A stretch of 64,000 nucleotides of DNA, from NCBI RefSeq assembly GCF_018069875.1, contig NZ_JAGQDF010000010.1:156316-220315 (forward strand), in the 5' to 3' direction. Under the pieces are notes generated by a model. That model was not told the DNA's origin. It searched no databases and saw only the letters and a program-made list of their open reading frames with translations. This DNA comes from Ideonella alba. Its GTDB lineage: Bacteria; Pseudomonadota; Gammaproteobacteria; Burkholderiales; Burkholderiaceae_C. How positions within the stretch are numbered: the first letter of the stretch is position 1; each line of letters begins with the position of its first letter. Shown here one piece after another: positions 1-10,179 of this stretch. Made by a program: the position numbers and the translations under genes.

Positions 1-708
1 CTGGCCGAAGGCCTGCATCTGCTGGGCGGTCACCGCCAGCGAGCTGGACAGGCGGCGCGCAAAGCGCCAGCTGGCCACGCCGGACACCGCCAGCACGCCG
101 GCGCAGACCTGCGCCAGCGGCCAGGAGCCACTGGCATAGGCCAGGCCGCCCAGGGCGCCGCTGGCCAGCATGGACAGGCCCAGCAGACCGGCCTTGCCGA
201 TCAGCCCCAGGGCATCCAGGCCGCGGCTGAAGCGGTCGCCCCAGGCGGCCAGGCGGCCGCTGATCACGCGTCCCTGGCGCAGCTCGATGCCGTGACCGGC
301 GTCCTCGCGCATCCGGCGGTACAGGGCCTCGGCCATCTCGACACGGGCCCGCTCGGGACGGGTGCGCACCGACATGAAGCCGGCGATGCGGCCGCCCTCG
401 TACAGCGGCGTCACGTTGGCCTGCACCCAGTAGAAGTCGCCGTTCTTGCGGCGGTTCTTGACCAGGCCCGACCAGGGTTGGCCGTCCTTGAGCGTGCGCC
501 ACATGTCCTCGAAGGCCGCGGGTGGCATGTCAGGGTGGCGCACCAGGTTGTGCGGCTGGCCCAGCAGCTCCTGCTCGGTGAAGCCGCTGGCCCGGACGAA
601 ATCCTGGTTGACGTAGGTGATGCGTCCCTGCGGGTCGGTGCGCGAGACGATGGTCTCGCCCTCCGACATCAGGTACTCGACTTGGGTGACGGGCTGGTTG
701 TTGCGCAT
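1..708 (-). CDS. Aer-like PAS methyl-accepting chemotaxis receptor, 3' end beyond the window
   Basis: The first 236 codons are present and the gene runs off the left edge. Residues about 8-115 form an Aer-type PAS domain, with the typical run NLVRHPDMP followed by AAFEDMW and the conserved KNRRKNGDFYWV segment. In Aer this domain binds FAD and reports redox state or oxygen. Two hydrophobic stretches at about 168-215 would form a cytoplasm-facing membrane hairpin, so no large periplasmic sensor is present. The HAMP and signalling modules must lie outside the window. The ATG at 706-708 is 27 bp after the stop of the upstream MCP, so it is the last visible gene of the leftward chemotaxis operon. 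No strong ribosome site is visible. The family call is firm; FAD as ligand is inferred from the family. Confidence 0.9.
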   Translation of the reverse strand, partial: MRNNQPVTQVEYLMSEGETIVSRTDPQGRITYVNQDFVRASGFTEQELLGQPHNLVRHPDMPPAAFEDMWRTLKDGQPWSGLVKNRRKNGDFYWVQANVTPLYEGGRIAGFMSVRTRPERARVEMAEALYRRMREDAGHGIELRQGRVISGRLAAWGDRFSRGLDALGLIGKAGLLGLSMLASGALGGLAYASGSWPLAQVCAGVLAVSGVASWRFARRLSSSLAVTAQQMQAFGQ

Positions 709-735
709 GGCTTCGAGCAGGCGGGGGCGCCGGCC

Positions 736-3318
736 TCAGAACGGGGCGAAGGAGCCTTCATCCACCGATTCGCCCAGGGGCGTCGGGGCGGCGGGCGTGC
801 GTTGGCGTGGTGCGCTGGCGCGCGGGCGGGCTGCGGCGCCAGCCTGGGCCGGGCTGCGGGTCACGGCCCGGCCTTCCGCCCGACCGCTGCCCTCGTCTCC
901 GGCGACCTGGAAGAAGGCCATCAGCTCCTGCAGTTGCGCAGCCTGGGCCGACAGCTCCTCGGCCGTGGCCGACAGCTGCTCGGCCGACGAGGCGTTCTGC
1001 TGCGTGGCGCCGTTGAGGTGGTCCATGGCGGCGGTGATCTGGCTCACGCCACCGGCCTGCTCGGCGCTGGCGGCGGCGATTTCCTGCACCAGTTCGCTGG
1101 TGCGGTTGATCGAGGGCACCATCTCGGCCAGCAGGGCGCCGGCCTTCTCGGCCTGTTGCACCGAATCGGTGGCCAGCGTGCCGATTTCCTGCGCCGCGAC
1201 CTGGCTGCGCTCGGCCAGCTTGCGCACCTCGGCGGCCACCACGGCGAAGCCCTTGCCATGCTCGCCAGCACGGGCGGCCTCGATCGCGGCGTTCAGCGCC
1301 AGCAGGTTGGTCTGGTAGGCGATGTCGTCGATGATGGAGATGCGGGTGGCGATCTGGCGCATCGCGGCAGCGGTGCGCACCACGGCCTCACCGCCCTCGG
1401 TGGCCTCGCGGGCCGCCTTGGTGGCCATGCTGTCGGTCTGGTTGGCGTTGTCGGAGTTCTGCTGCACCGACGACGACATCTCCTGCAGCGAGGCGGTGGT
1501 CTCTTCCAGGCTGGCCGCCTGCTCCGAGGCCGACTGCGACAGCATCTGCGAAGTCGACGAGACCTGCGCCGAGGCCGAGGTCAGCTGTTCGGCCGCCGCG
1601 CGGACTTCGATGATCGTCTGGCTGACCGTCTCGAGCAGGTTGTTGAACAGGTTGCCCAGCGTGGCGAAGAACGGCTGCTTGCCTTCGGTGTCCATGCGGG
1701 CGGCGAAGTCGCCGCGGCCGGCGCCTTCGACGATGGCGCCGATCTCGCGCTCGGCTGCCACCTCGTCGGTGCGGTCGTTCCACTCGACCACCGTGCCGAT
1801 GCGCAGGCCGTTGGCGTCGGAGATCGGGTTGGCGATCAGCGAGAAGCTCAGGCCGCCGATCTCGATGCTGGCGCGGTGCTCGCCGCGCAGGTGACCCAGC
1901 AGGTTGCGCTGGTGGCTGGGGTTGCGGTGGAAGCTGTCAAAGCTCTGGCCCATCACATGGCTGGCACTGAAGCCGGGCAGGGCGGTGCGCATGGCGGCCT
2001 CGCGGCGCTGCAGCATCTGCTCGACAGCGCGGTTCATGTAGACGATCTGGCCATCGGCGTCGGCGATCATCATGTTGGTGCTGCTGGTGTCCAGCGCCTG
2101 GCGCACGCGCAGGTTCTCCGAGGCGATGCGGGCATCACGCTCGATGCGCTGCTTCAGGTCGCTCTGCATGCGCGAGAGCGACTGCAGCAGCTGCGAGGCC
2201 TCGCTGCGGCCGTTGTCCACAGGGATCACGTGGTCCAGCTCACCGGCACCCACCGCCTGCGCAGCGGCCACGGCATCCGCGATCGGCCGGGTGACCGAGC
2301 GAACGATCAGCACCGAGAAGCCCAGGCCGCTCAGGGCCAGCAGGGCCACGGTCGCGATGAGCGTCGTGATCTCATTGAGATGGGCCGACTCGCGCGCTTG
2401 CAGACTGGCCTGCAGCGCGGTGTGCAACTGATCCACCAGTTGGTAGTGGGCCTGCACCGCCGGGTAGAAGGCCTTGTGGGCGTCGATCGCGTTGCCGCTC
2501 TGGCTGGCGCCCGGGCGCAGCACCGCGGCCGCGAACTTGACCGCCGCCTGCTGGGCCTCGTCGGTCTTCTTGGCCAGGGCGCCGACGCTGCCTTCCAGCG
2601 AGGCGTCGGCGGCCAGGATCTTCTCGATCTGCGTGGTGTAGTGGTTCTGTACGTTGGTGAGGGCTCGCAGCGTGGCCGCCGCCTCGGTCAGGCCTGCCAC
2701 GTCGCCACCCGCGCCGGCCAGCAGACGCTGGCTGTCGGCATGGAGCTCGGTGAGCGCGCTGGTGGTCAGGGCGGCATCCATCACCGCGGCCGCCTGCAGG
2801 AAGTAGCCATCGGCGGCCGGATCCAGCGTCAGGCCGAAGTGGTCGGCGATGTGCTCCTGGAGGTCCCGGCCGTTCTGCAGCATCACGTCGAACTGCGCCA
2901 TCGCGTCGTCCAGCTTGGAAGCGTCGACCGTGCCCAGGGCGGCCAGTGCCTGACTGGCCTTGGCGATCTCGCCCCAATGGTGGCGGATCTCGTCGTCGCC
3001 GGTGATCGTGCCGACGGTCTTCTCGACCGTGGCATACGCGGCGGAGAAGCCACCGTCCCCCGCGGACGCCAGCCGTCGCACGGCTTCGTCGCTGCTGGCC
3101 AGTTGAACCAGGGCGGTGCGGCGCGTCTCCACCGCCCGCAGCAGCGCATGGGTGTGGCGGATCGGCTCGACGCCGGCCAGCTCCAGGCGGGTGGAGCCGA
3201 GCGTGGCGAACTCGGTGCGCATCAGCAAGGCCAGCGGCACGGCGCACAGCACCAGGGCCAGAACGCCCAGCACGGCAAATTTCTGCCACAGCAGCAGGCG
3301 GGCAAGGAGGTTCTTCAT
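736..3318 (-). CDS. methyl-accepting chemotaxis protein with HAMP and PAS domains
   Basis: An 860-residue transmembrane receptor. TM1 is at about 12-33, followed by a long helical periplasmic region (about 34-315) and TM2 at about 318-340. A HAMP segment begins after VRSVTRP. A cytoplasmic PAS-like domain lies at about 400-510, with the motif [16 protein letters not shown]. The MCP signalling hairpin carries the canonical tip [20 protein letters not shown] at about 660-680 and the following [18 protein letters not shown]. The C-terminus is a Pro/Ala/Arg-rich tail without an NWETF-type CheR-docking pentapeptide. Its ATG overlaps the cheA stop codon by 4 bp (ATGA), so the two are translationally coupled and the receptor probably works with that CheA. 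The periplasmic ligand cannot be told from the sequence. Confidence 0.96.
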   Translation of the reverse strand: MKNLLARLLLWQKFAVLGVLALVLCAVPLALLMRTEFATLGSTRLELAGVEPIRHTHALLRAVETRRTALVQLASSDEAVRRLASAGDGGFSAAYATVEKTVGTITGDDEIRHHWGEIAKASQALAALGTVDASKLDDAMAQFDVMLQNGRDLQEHIADHFGLTLDPAADGYFLQAAAVMDAALTTSALTELHADSQRLLAGAGGDVAGLTEAAATLRALTNVQNHYTTQIEKILAADASLEGSVGALAKKTDEAQQAAVKFAAAVLRPGASQSGNAIDAHKAFYPAVQAHYQLVDQLHTALQASLQARESAHLNEITTLIATVALLALSGLGFSVLIVRSVTRPIADAVAAAQAVGAGELDHVIPVDNGRSEASQLLQSLSRMQSDLKQRIERDARIASENLRVRQALDTSSTNMMIADADGQIVYMNRAVEQMLQRREAAMRTALPGFSASHVMGQSFDSFHRNPSHQRNLLGHLRGEHRASIEIGGLSFSLIANPISDANGLRIGTVVEWNDRTDEVAAEREIGAIVEGAGRGDFAARMDTEGKQPFFATLGNLFNNLLETVSQTIIEVRAAAEQLTSASAQVSSTSQMLSQSASEQAASLEETTASLQEMSSSVQQNSDNANQTDSMATKAAREATEGGEAVVRTAAAMRQIATRISIIDDIAYQTNLLALNAAIEAARAGEHGKGFAVVAAEVRKLAERSQVAAQEIGTLATDSVQQAEKAGALLAEMVPSINRTSELVQEIAAASAEQAGGVSQITAAMDHLNGATQQNASSAEQLSATAEELSAQAAQLQELMAFFQVAGDEGSGRAEGRAVTRSPAQAGAAARPRASAPRQRTPAAPTPLGESVDEGSFAPF

Positions 3319-5576
3319 CGGGCGTCTCCGGACAGGACAGGCTGCAGGCCGCTCGACGAGACGGCCTGGTGGGTCGGGTGGGTGAAGGAACGGGTGGTGT
3401 GCACGACAGCGCTGGACACCAGGGCCGGCACATCCAGGACCAGGGCGACTTCGCCCGAGCCCAGGATGGTCGAGCCGGCGATGGCGCGCAGGTGGCGGAA
3501 GATCGGTGACAAGGGCTTCAGCACGGTCTGGTGCTCGCCCATCAGGCGATCGACGATCAGGCCCACGCGCTTCATGCCGTCACGCACGATGACCAGGCTG
3601 CGGCGGGCGTTGGGCGCCAGGGGTGCCGGGGCGTGGCGGTAGAACGCGGCGACGTCCAGCCAGGGCAGGACCTCGCCACGCAGGTCAAAGCAGCCCGAGA
3701 CGCGCTGGGTGTCGCGCGTGCAGGCTTCGGGCACGTCGATGCACTCCGAGACGATCTCCAGCGGCAGCACGTAGCAGACGCCGCCGACCTGGGTCAGGAA
3801 GCCGTCGATCATCGCCAGCGTCAGCGGCAGGCGGATCTGCATCGTCGCGCCCTTGCCCGGGCGGCTGTAGACGCGGATCTGGCCGCGCAGCGACTCGATG
3901 TTGCGCTTGACCACGTCCATGCCCACACCGCGGCCCGAGACATTGGTCACCTGCTCGGCCGTGGAGAAGCCGGGCAAGAAGATCAGCTGGTCGATGTCCT
4001 CGTCGGCCAGATCGGCGTGCGCCGGCACCAGGCCGCGCTCGATCGCCTTGGCGAGGATGCGCTCGCGGTTCAGGCCGCGACCGTCGTCGCCCACCTCGAT
4101 CACGATGGCGCCGGCCTCGTGGTAAGCGTTCAGGCGCAGCTTGCCCACGGCCGGCTTGCCGGCGGCCTGGCGGCCCTCGGGCGTTTCCAGACCATGGTCC
4201 ATGCTGTTGCGCACCAGGTGCATCAGCGGGTCGGCGATGATCTCGACCATCGACTTGTCGAGCTCGGTGTCACCGCCGGTGATCACCAGCTCGACGTCCT
4301 TGCCCAGCTGCTTGCCCAGGTCGCGCACCACGCGCTGGAAGCGCGAGAAGGTGTCGCCCACCGGCACCATGCGCAGGCCCAGGGCGCCGTCGCGGGCTTC
4401 CTCGACCAGGCCTTCGATGCGCAGCGCGGCTTCCATGAAGGCCGGCGAGGCCTCCTGCTGGGCCACCAGCTGGGCGCCTGAGCTGGCGATGACCAGCTCG
4501 CCGATCAGGTCGATCAGGTGGTCCAGTTTGTCGGCGCGCACGCGGATGAACCGGGTGTCGTCGCCGGGGCGGCGGGCCGCGGTCGTGGCGGCGGCGGCCG
4601 CAGCAGCGGTCGGCGCCGTCGCGGGGGCCGGTGCGGATGCGGTGACAGGGGTGGCCGCCACGGCGACGACCGGGGCGGCGGCCGGTGGCACCTCGGGCGC
4701 CTGGCTGGCGGGAGGGCTCAGGTCGAAGCCGAAGGCCTGCCAGGTCTGGCTGAGCCGATCACGCACCGCGGCGTCCTGCGCGGCGCGGCGCTCCAGCAGC
4801 GCCAGGCGCTGCGCGGGGGCGGCCTGCGGCTCGAGGATCGCGATGTCGCAATCGTCGGCACAGAACTCGAACACCTGTTCAATCTCCTGCCGGCTGGCCG
4901 CGCTGTCAAAACGCAGCTCCACACCGACATGGCAGGACTCCGGATCCAGTGCCGCCAGGGGCGGCACCTGCTCGGTCAGCAGCCGGATGCCGGCCACCCG
5001 GCCCAGGGATTCCAGATAGCGCAGGAAGGCCAGCGGGTCCAGGCCGTTGCGCAGCGCGTCGGGGCCGAAGCGCAAGGACAGCTGCCAGGCGCCGGCGACA
5101 CCGGTGTCGGCGTCGGCGTCGGCCGCCGGCGTATCGTCGACCAGCTCCTGCGGCGCTGGCTGGCCGCCGGCGGCCTGCGCGGCGGCGCGCAGTTCGGCAC
5201 CCAGGGTGCGGCTGACATCGGCCACCGCGGCATCGCGGGCGCCGGTGCGCACCTCGTCGAGCAGCGCCTCCATCTGGTCGCGGCTGCGCAGCAGCAGCTG
5301 GGTCACGTGCTCGTCGACGGCCAGGGTGCCCGAGCGCAGATGCTCCAGCAGGGTTTCGGCCTCGTGGGTGAAGGCCACGACGGCCTCGAAGCCGAACAGG
5401 CCGGCGGTGCCCTTGATGGTGTGGGCGGCGCGGAAGGCCGCGTTCAGGTTCTCGCTGTCCTGCGGGTTTTCTTCCATCACCAGCAGCGCCTGCTCGAACT
5501 GGCGCAGCATGTCGCCGGCCTCGTCGAGGAAGCCCTCGCGTGCGACGGCCAGGATCTCGTCGTCGTCACGGCTCAT
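3315..5576 (-). CDS. cheA: chemotaxis histidine kinase CheA
   Basis: A 753-residue CheA. The N-terminal HPt domain has the phospho-acceptor His52 in [11 protein letters not shown] ferredoxin-like P2-type region is at about 165-265, and an Ala/Pro-rich linker at about 290-340. The dimerisation helix pair follows, then the ATP-binding domain with N-box [13 protein letters not shown]1 VGDDGRGL and G2 [10 protein letters not shown] CheW-like P5 domain ends the protein at about 600-735. It takes signals from the MCP arrays and phosphorylates CheY. It overlaps by ATGA both with the STAS gene upstream and with the MCP gene downstream, so the core of this operon is strictly coupled. No cheW, cheR, cheB or cheD is visible; they may lie left of the window. 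Confidence 0.97.
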   Translation of the reverse strand: MSRDDDEILAVAREGFLDEAGDMLRQFEQALLVMEENPQDSENLNAAFRAAHTIKGTAGLFGFEAVVAFTHEAETLLEHLRSGTLAVDEHVTQLLLRSRDQMEALLDEVRTGARDAAVADVSRTLGAELRAAAQAAGGQPAPQELVDDTPAADADADTGVAGAWQLSLRFGPDALRNGLDPLAFLRYLESLGRVAGIRLLTEQVPPLAALDPESCHVGVELRFDSAASRQEIEQVFEFCADDCDIAILEPQAAPAQRLALLERRAAQDAAVRDRLSQTWQAFGFDLSPPASQAPEVPPAAAPVVAVAATPVTASAPAPATAPTAAAAAAATTAARRPGDDTRFIRVRADKLDHLIDLIGELVIASSGAQLVAQQEASPAFMEAALRIEGLVEEARDGALGLRMVPVGDTFSRFQRVVRDLGKQLGKDVELVITGGDTELDKSMVEIIADPLMHLVRNSMDHGLETPEGRQAAGKPAVGKLRLNAYHEAGAIVIEVGDDGRGLNRERILAKAIERGLVPAHADLADEDIDQLIFLPGFSTAEQVTNVSGRGVGMDVVKRNIESLRGQIRVYSRPGKGATMQIRLPLTLAMIDGFLTQVGGVCYVLPLEIVSECIDVPEACTRDTQRVSGCFDLRGEVLPWLDVAAFYRHAPAPLAPNARRSLVIVRDGMKRVGLIVDRLMGEHQTVLKPLSPIFRHLRAIAGSTILGSGEVALVLDVPALVSSAVVHTTRSFTHPTHQAVSSSGLQPVLSGDAR

Positions 5577-5881
5577 GCAGGCTCTCCGGCAGGGGCGGTG
5601 GAGGGGGGGCTCAGCGAGGCGTCGAGTCCGTAGGTGCGCAGCGCCTGCTCGACGGCGGACGACAGCTGCACCAGGTGCAGGCGGTGGCCGCGTTCGCGCA
5701 GGCTGCGGTCGGTGGCCAGCAGCAGCTGCACGCCCGAGGTGTCGGCTTCATCGACCTGGGTCAGGTCCAGGCTCAGGTCGCCCGGGTGGCTGTCCAGCAG
5801 CGCGATCAGTTGCTCGCGCTGACGCGCGGCATCGACCACCCCCAGACCGCCTTCGAGGCGCACCGCCATCGGCTCGCTCAT
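5573..5881 (-). CDS. STAS-domain protein of the chemotaxis operon
   Basis: A 102-residue single STAS domain of the SpoIIAA/anti-sigma-antagonist fold. It has the core LSLDLTQVDEADTSGVQLLL, with Ser49 in DTSG at the position that is phosphorylated in antagonists, followed by a helical LRERGHRLHLVQLS segment. STAS proteins of this type sit next to cheA in several proteobacterial chemosensory clusters, but their role there is not well defined. Its stop overlaps the cheA ATG by 4 bp. No anti-sigma kinase or PP2C phosphatase is encoded nearby, so a classical partner-switch is not supported by the visible context. A structural or targeting role in the CheA complex is an alternative. Confidence 0.88.
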   Translation of the reverse strand: MSEPMAVRLEGGLGVVDAARQREQLIALLDSHPGDLSLDLTQVDEADTSGVQLLLATDRSLRERGHRLHLVQLSSAVEQALRTYGLDASLSPPSTAPAGEPA

Positions 5882-5897
5882 CGCGCGCTCCCGGTGT

Positions 5898-6263
5898 TCA
5901 GACGCACAGGCGGCCGACGGCGTCGACCAGTTGCGAGGGCTGGAAGGGCTTGGTGATCCAGGCGCGGGCGCCGGCGGCCTTGCCCTCGGCCTTCTTGGAT
6001 TCCTGCGACTCGGTGGTCAGCATGATCACCGGGGTGAACTTGTACTGCGCCATGGTCTTGAGGTGGCGCAGGAAGCTCAGGCCGTCCATCTGCGGCATGT
6101 TGACGTCGCAGACGATCAGGTTGAGCTTCTGGCCGTTGAGCTTGGCGACCGCGTCCTTGCCGTCACAGGCCTCCACGACCGCGTAGCCGGCCTTCTGCAG
6201 CGCCAGCTTGACGACGGTGCGGAAGCTGCCGGAATCGTCCACCACCATGATGGTCTTGCTCAT
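5898..6263 (-). CDS. CheY-like single-domain response regulator (copy 1)
   Basis: A 121-residue receiver domain with no output domain. The acidic pair is Asp9-Asp10, the phospho-acceptor is Asp53 in VCDVNMPQMDG, the switch Thr is in MLTTES, and the Lys is in ITKPF. It is strongly similar to the receiver gene 43 bp upstream, sharing DDSGSFRTVVKLALQKAGY, so the pair arose by tandem duplication. It should accept phosphate from the CheA of this operon and either bind the flagellar switch or act as a phosphate sink. It lies 16 bp ahead of the STAS gene. Which of the two CheY copies binds the motor cannot be decided from sequence. Confidence 0.95.
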   Translation of the reverse strand: MSKTIMVVDDSGSFRTVVKLALQKAGYAVVEACDGKDAVAKLNGQKLNLIVCDVNMPQMDGLSFLRHLKTMAQYKFTPVIMLTTESQESKKAEGKAAGARAWITKPFQPSQLVDAVGRLCV

Positions 6264-6306
6264 GTCGATATCTCCTGGAAATGAAAGCGTGTGGGGATGA
6301 CGGGAG

Positions 6307-6672
6307 TCAGATGCAGAGCTTGTTCACGGCATCGAGCAGCTGCGCGGTTTGGAAGGGCTTGGCCAGCCAGCCCTTGGCGCCTGCTGCCCGCGCCTCGTCC
6401 TTCTTGGACTGCTGGGTCTCGGTGGTCAGCATCACCACCGGCGTGAACTTGTGCAGCGGACTGGCCTTGAGCTGCTTGACGAAGCTGATGCCGTCCATCT
6501 GGGGCATGTTGATGTCGCAGACCACCAGGTTGAGCTTGCGGCCGGTCAGCTTGGCCAGTGCGTCCCGGCCGTCAGTGGCCTCGACCACGTCGTAGCCCGC
6601 CTTCTGCAGGGCCAGCTTGACCACGGTGCGGAAGCTGCCGGAATCGTCGACGACCATCACGGTCTTGTTCAT
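6307..6672 (-). CDS. CheY-like single-domain response regulator (copy 2)
   Basis: A receiver-only protein of 121 residues from the chosen start. Asp9-Asp10, Asp53 in VCDINMPQMDG, the Thr in MLTTET and the Lys in LAKPF are all present. An in-frame ATG lies 12 bp upstream (6684), but the GGAG of that leader is itself the best ribosome site for the ATG at 6670-6672 (GGAG, 5 nt, ATG). With this start both CheY paralogues begin at the same alignment position and have equal length, which supports the choice. It lies 15 bp after the stop of the short MCP-like gene. Like its duplicate, it is a phosphate acceptor for CheA; a division of labour between the two is likely but not visible. Confidence 0.93.
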   Translation of the reverse strand: MNKTVMVVDDSGSFRTVVKLALQKAGYDVVEATDGRDALAKLTGRKLNLVVCDINMPQMDGISFVKQLKASPLHKFTPVVMLTTETQQSKKDEARAAGAKGWLAKPFQTAQLLDAVNKLCI

Positions 6673-6687
6673 GGTGTGCTCCATCGA

Positions 6688-7884
6688 TCAGAAGAACTCG
6701 ACCTCGGACTTGGCGTCGACCTTGGCCGTGGCATGGTGGGAGGAGCGCATGTCCTCCATCGTGTAGGTGGATTCCAGGCGGTCCAGCCAGCGGTTGGCCG
6801 ACTGCGCGGCCTCGTCGGGCTCGCCCTCAAGCCAGCGCTGCAGGCGCTGCATGTCGTCGGTGACCGAGACCAGCATCTGGCTCAGGCGGTCCTGGGCCTG
6901 CAGGTTGACGAGGATCTGCTCGACCTCCTGCTGGACCTGGTGTCCGGCCTCGTGCAGCGTGCGCTGCGAGCGGGCGACATCCTCGATACCCACCAGCAGG
7001 GCCTGCAGCACCGCGCGGGCGCCCTGTTCGGCCTGCAGGCGCAACTCGTCCTCGGTGGTGTCCACCGACTGGCCATGGCGGCGCAGGCCCTGGACCTTGG
7101 ACTGCAGCTGGGCCAGGTGGCGGCCCAGTGCGGCGCCGGCCTGGCGCGACTGGTCGGCCAGCTGGCGCACCTCCTGGGCGACCACGGCGAAACCGTGGCC
7201 GGCCTGGGCGCCGCCACCGCTGCCGGCGCGTTGGGCCTCGACGGAGGCGTTCAGCGCGAGCAGGTGGGTGGCGCGGCTGATCGTCTGGACTTCCTTGCTC
7301 AGCGCGGTCATCTGGTCGAGCGTGCCGCCCAGCTCGGACAGCCCGCCCAGCAGCTCGTCCTTGAGCTGGGTGATGGCGCGGGTGGAGGCCAGCAGGGTTT
7401 CAAGCTCGTCGCGGTGGCTGTCGAGCAGCTGGTCAATGGAGGCGGCGTCCAGGCGCGGCGCCTGGCCGCCGGTCTGCAGCGCCTGGTCCAGCTGGGAGGC
7501 GATCTCGGCGAAGCTTTCGACCAGCGCCGACATGCTCTGTTCGGCATGCAGCCGCGCGCCGTCGACGTTGCGGCGCCACACCGGCACGATCTGCCGCGTC
7601 AGGCCGCTGGCCGGCGTTGCGGGGGCCGACGGGGTGGCCGCCGATGCCGCTGCGGCAGCCCCTGTGGACCGTGGCACGGCGCGCCGTTGCCAGTACCAGC
7701 CGACGGCCAGGCAGGCGCCGGCGCCCAGCGCCAGCGGTGCCGCCTGCTGGGTTCCCAGGGTGGCGCCCAACGCCAACGCGCTGGCCAGCGCCAGCCCGGG
7801 CAGCCAGGATTGCCATGCGGCGGCGCGGATCGACGGGCGGGTCCCGTCGATGGCGTCATCACCCGGCGAGCTTGGAAGGTGCAT
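6688..7884 (-). CDS. short MCP-like signalling protein with altered hairpin tip
   Basis: A 398-residue protein from the ATG at 7884, which has GGAG 9 nt upstream; an open frame continues further upstream but has no better start. Two hydrophobic stretches at about 24-63 make a membrane hairpin, with no periplasmic sensor domain and no clear HAMP. The rest is coiled coil. The tip region reads [20 protein letters not shown] and is followed by an extra Gly/Ser/Ala-rich stretch before [17 protein letters not shown]. The usual IAFQTN is missing, so contact with CheA/CheW may be weak or different. It is the first gene of the leftward operon, 15 bp before the cheY pair. It could be a modified receptor or a regulator of CheY or CheA. 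Family membership is clear, function is not. Confidence 0.85.
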   Translation of the reverse strand: MHLPSSPGDDAIDGTRPSIRAAAWQSWLPGLALASALALGATLGTQQAAPLALGAGACLAVGWYWQRRAVPRSTGAAAAASAATPSAPATPASGLTRQIVPVWRRNVDGARLHAEQSMSALVESFAEIASQLDQALQTGGQAPRLDAASIDQLLDSHRDELETLLASTRAITQLKDELLGGLSELGGTLDQMTALSKEVQTISRATHLLALNASVEAQRAGSGGGAQAGHGFAVVAQEVRQLADQSRQAGAALGRHLAQLQSKVQGLRRHGQSVDTTEDELRLQAEQGARAVLQALLVGIEDVARSQRTLHEAGHQVQQEVEQILVNLQAQDRLSQMLVSVTDDMQRLQRWLEGEPDEAAQSANRWLDRLESTYTMEDMRSSHHATAKVDAKSEVEFF

Positions 7885-8114
7885 GCGAAAGGGCTCCGAT
7901 GGATGTGCAGGGCTTGAAGGGCCCGACACTGGATCGACCAATGCAGCCAAGTGTGTAGGGCTCGGTCGCGGATTGATCGACCGATCAGGCCTGAAAAGCG
8001 TCTGCTCTTCGGTCCATGGGGGGGATGGCGCCTGCCTAGGATGCGTCCATCGGTTCCCCGCCCGTGGTCGTCTGGCGCGCGTGCGGGGTTTCCCACGCCC
8101 CACGCGCGACCTGC
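7885..8114. promoter_or_regulatory. divergent control region of the two chemotaxis transcription units
   Basis: These 230 bp separate the leftward che operon from the rightward MCP pair and must hold promoters for both. No clear sigma70 or sigma28 box pair was recognised. The most obvious element is a 14-bp palindrome at 7974-7987, TGATCG-AC-CGATCA, followed at once by GCCTGAAAAGCG (7989-8000). The same 12-mer also occurs at 56271-56282, at the start of the winged-helix/NTPase regulator gene. The palindrome is visible directly; its use as an operator is inference. Confidence 0.45.
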
Positions 8115-10169
8115 ATGATCGACTTACGACACCTTCTCGGCCTGCACCGCCGCCGCAGCGATGGCAGCGTCGAACAGCTGCATCTGCTGCGCTACCACGG
8201 CCTGTGGGGCCCGGGCGTGCGCCTGCTGCAGAACCTGCGCTTTCGCAGCAAGATCATGCTGTTGCTGGTCTCACTGGCGGTGCCGCTGGCCTTGCTGCTG
8301 ACGCAACTGGCATTGGCCGGCTGGACCGAATGGCGCGAACTGCAGCGCTCGGTGGCGGCGCTGAAGGTCTACCGCGCGGTCGCGAACGAGCAACTGGCGC
8401 TGGGCCAGTTGGGGGTGGCGATGTTCGATGCCGACCGCGACCCCGCCGCCGCCCCGCAGGTGGCACAGGCGCTGAAGGCGGCCCAGCAGGCGGGGGCCGA
8501 TCTGCGCCAGCAGCTGGCCAGCGAGCCCGCCACCGCCGAGCGTCTGCGCGAAGCCCTGTACGTGCTGCGCGACGACGACCGCACGCTGCAGGCCCTGGTG
8601 GCCGATACCCGAAGCGGTGCGGCCGGCCGCCCGCCCGCCAAGTACATGGGTCTGTTGGACGTTCAAGCCGGCCTGGACACCTTCCGGACCGCGGTGCTGC
8701 AGGAGGGCGGCAAGGCGCTGCATGACCAGCATGTCGCCTTTGCCCTGAATGCCGGTGCGCTCGACGCCATGCCCCTGGTCAACCGCCACCTGTGGCGCAG
8801 CGAGCGCCCCGGCGTGCGCGTGTTCACCGAGGAGGGGCGCGCCGCCCACGGCATTCGGCTGCTGGAGAGCACCGTGGTGATGCAGCGCGAGGTGGATGTG
8901 CTGCGCAGTCACCTCGACTCGCTCAGCGACGACGGCCTGCCCGAGATCGCCAACCTGCGCCGCTCGATCGATCAGCTGACCAGCTTCGGCGCCCTGGCGC
9001 GCCGGCTGGCCGGCGTGGCCCAGACGGCCGGCTCCGAGGCCGAGGTGGTCCGGGCCATGGGCATGGACGTGGCCGGCTTCCTGCGCCAGGCGCGCGGCAG
9101 TCAGGCCCTGGCACGCGGTCTGCACGAGCAGTTGATGAACCTGGCCGAGCGCACCCAGCAGCAACGCATGGCGCACACCCGCGCGGCGCTGCTGAGCGTG
9201 GCCCTGAGCACGCTGGCCTGTCTGGCGGTGATGGCCTATCTGCTGGTCTGCGTGGTGAAGGTGGTGGGCGGCGGCCTGAGCGAGCTGTGCTCACGTGTCG
9301 ATGCCCTGGCCAAGGGCGACCTGAGCGAGAAGCCCGAAGCCCGCGGCACGGACGAGGTCGGCCAGGCGTTGACCGCGCTGTCCATGTCGACGCACCGGAT
9401 GTCCACGCTGTTCGAGGCGGTCACGCAGGGCGTGGCGGCGGTGTCCTTCGCCTCGCGTGAGGTGGCGGTGGGCAATGCCGGCCTGAACGGCCGCACCGGC
9501 GACATCCAGCGCTCGATCGAGGACGTGGGCCAGCGCGCCCGGGCCTCGATGGAGGCGATGAACCGGGCCGGCGGCGAAGTCGACCGCATTGCCGAGCACA
9601 TGCGTGAGGTGCGCGTCGACGCGCACCGCAGCCGGCGCGCAGCCCAGGAACTGGCGTCGTGCATGAATGGCCTGCAGGCCAAGAGCCGGGAGATCGGCCG
9701 CGTGGTGATGCTGGTCGAGTCGGTGGCCCACCAGACCCGGCTGCTGTCGCTCAACGCCTCGGTCGAGGCAGCACGCGCCGGAGCGGCCGGCAAGGGCTTC
9801 GCGGTCGTGGCCCAGGAGGTGCGGCAGTTGGCCCGCCGCAGCGAGACCGCGGCGCACAAGATCGCCGAGATCGTCAAGGCGTCGGTGGACGAGATCGCCC
9901 AGGGCAATCTGCTGACCGAGCGCGTGGGCGAGAGCGTGCGCAAGACCGACGAGCGGGTCGGCGAGGTCAGCGCCATCATGGGCGACATCGTCCGGCTGAC
10001 CCAGGCCGGACGGGACCAGTCCAGTGAGGTGGTGGGCATCACCCGCCAGGTCGAGGAGTCGGCCGGGGGCAATGCGCGGATGGTCGAACAGCTGGCCCAG
10101 GCCTCGGCGGGGCTGCGTGAGCAAGGTGATCACCTGAAGCGCTCGATGCAGCACTTCGTCTTCGGTTGA
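8115..10169 (+). CDS. methyl-accepting chemotaxis protein
   Basis: A 684-residue receptor. TM1 is at about 47-70, a long helical periplasmic region runs to about 350, and TM2 is at about 356-383. A HAMP segment carries [20 protein letters not shown]. The signalling domain has the hairpin [20 protein letters not shown], then [22 protein letters not shown]. The tip differs from consensus at several places (HQTRLLSLN instead of FQTNLLALN). The ATG at 8115 is preferred over an upstream in-frame GTG because it sits just before the hydrophobic N-terminal region, though no Shine-Dalgarno is visible. It is divergent from the che operon and 10 bp ahead of another MCP gene, so the two form a unit. The ligand is unknown. 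Confidence 0.93.
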   Translation: MIDLRHLLGLHRRRSDGSVEQLHLLRYHGLWGPGVRLLQNLRFRSKIMLLLVSLAVPLALLLTQLALAGWTEWRELQRSVAALKVYRAVANEQLALGQLGVAMFDADRDPAAAPQVAQALKAAQQAGADLRQQLASEPATAERLREALYVLRDDDRTLQALVADTRSGAAGRPPAKYMGLLDVQAGLDTFRTAVLQEGGKALHDQHVAFALNAGALDAMPLVNRHLWRSERPGVRVFTEEGRAAHGIRLLESTVVMQREVDVLRSHLDSLSDDGLPEIANLRRSIDQLTSFGALARRLAGVAQTAGSEAEVVRAMGMDVAGFLRQARGSQALARGLHEQLMNLAERTQQQRMAHTRAALLSVALSTLACLAVMAYLLVCVVKVVGGGLSELCSRVDALAKGDLSEKPEARGTDEVGQALTALSMSTHRMSTLFEAVTQGVAAVSFASREVAVGNAGLNGRTGDIQRSIEDVGQRARASMEAMNRAGGEVDRIAEHMREVRVDAHRSRRAAQELASCMNGLQAKSREIGRVVMLVESVAHQTRLLSLNASVEAARAGAAGKGFAVVAQEVRQLARRSETAAHKIAEIVKASVDEIAQGNLLTERVGESVRKTDERVGEVSAIMGDIVRLTQAGRDQSSEVVGITRQVEESAGGNARMVEQLAQASAGLREQGDHLKRSMQHFVFG

Positions 10170-10179
10170 GGGGCGCGAC

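Noticed and set aside
292..3642. 1116-codon plus-strand reading frame opposite the MCP and cheA genes
   Set aside because: It is antisense to clear MCP and CheA coding sequence. Its translation is low-complexity, rich in Gly, Gln, His and Arg, and has no domain. In this GC-rich genome such frames arise because stop codons are rare opposite real genes.
6673..6684. Upstream ATG as the start of CheY copy 2
   Set aside because: The GGAG inside this stretch is the ribosome site for the second ATG, and the second start makes the two CheY copies equal in length.
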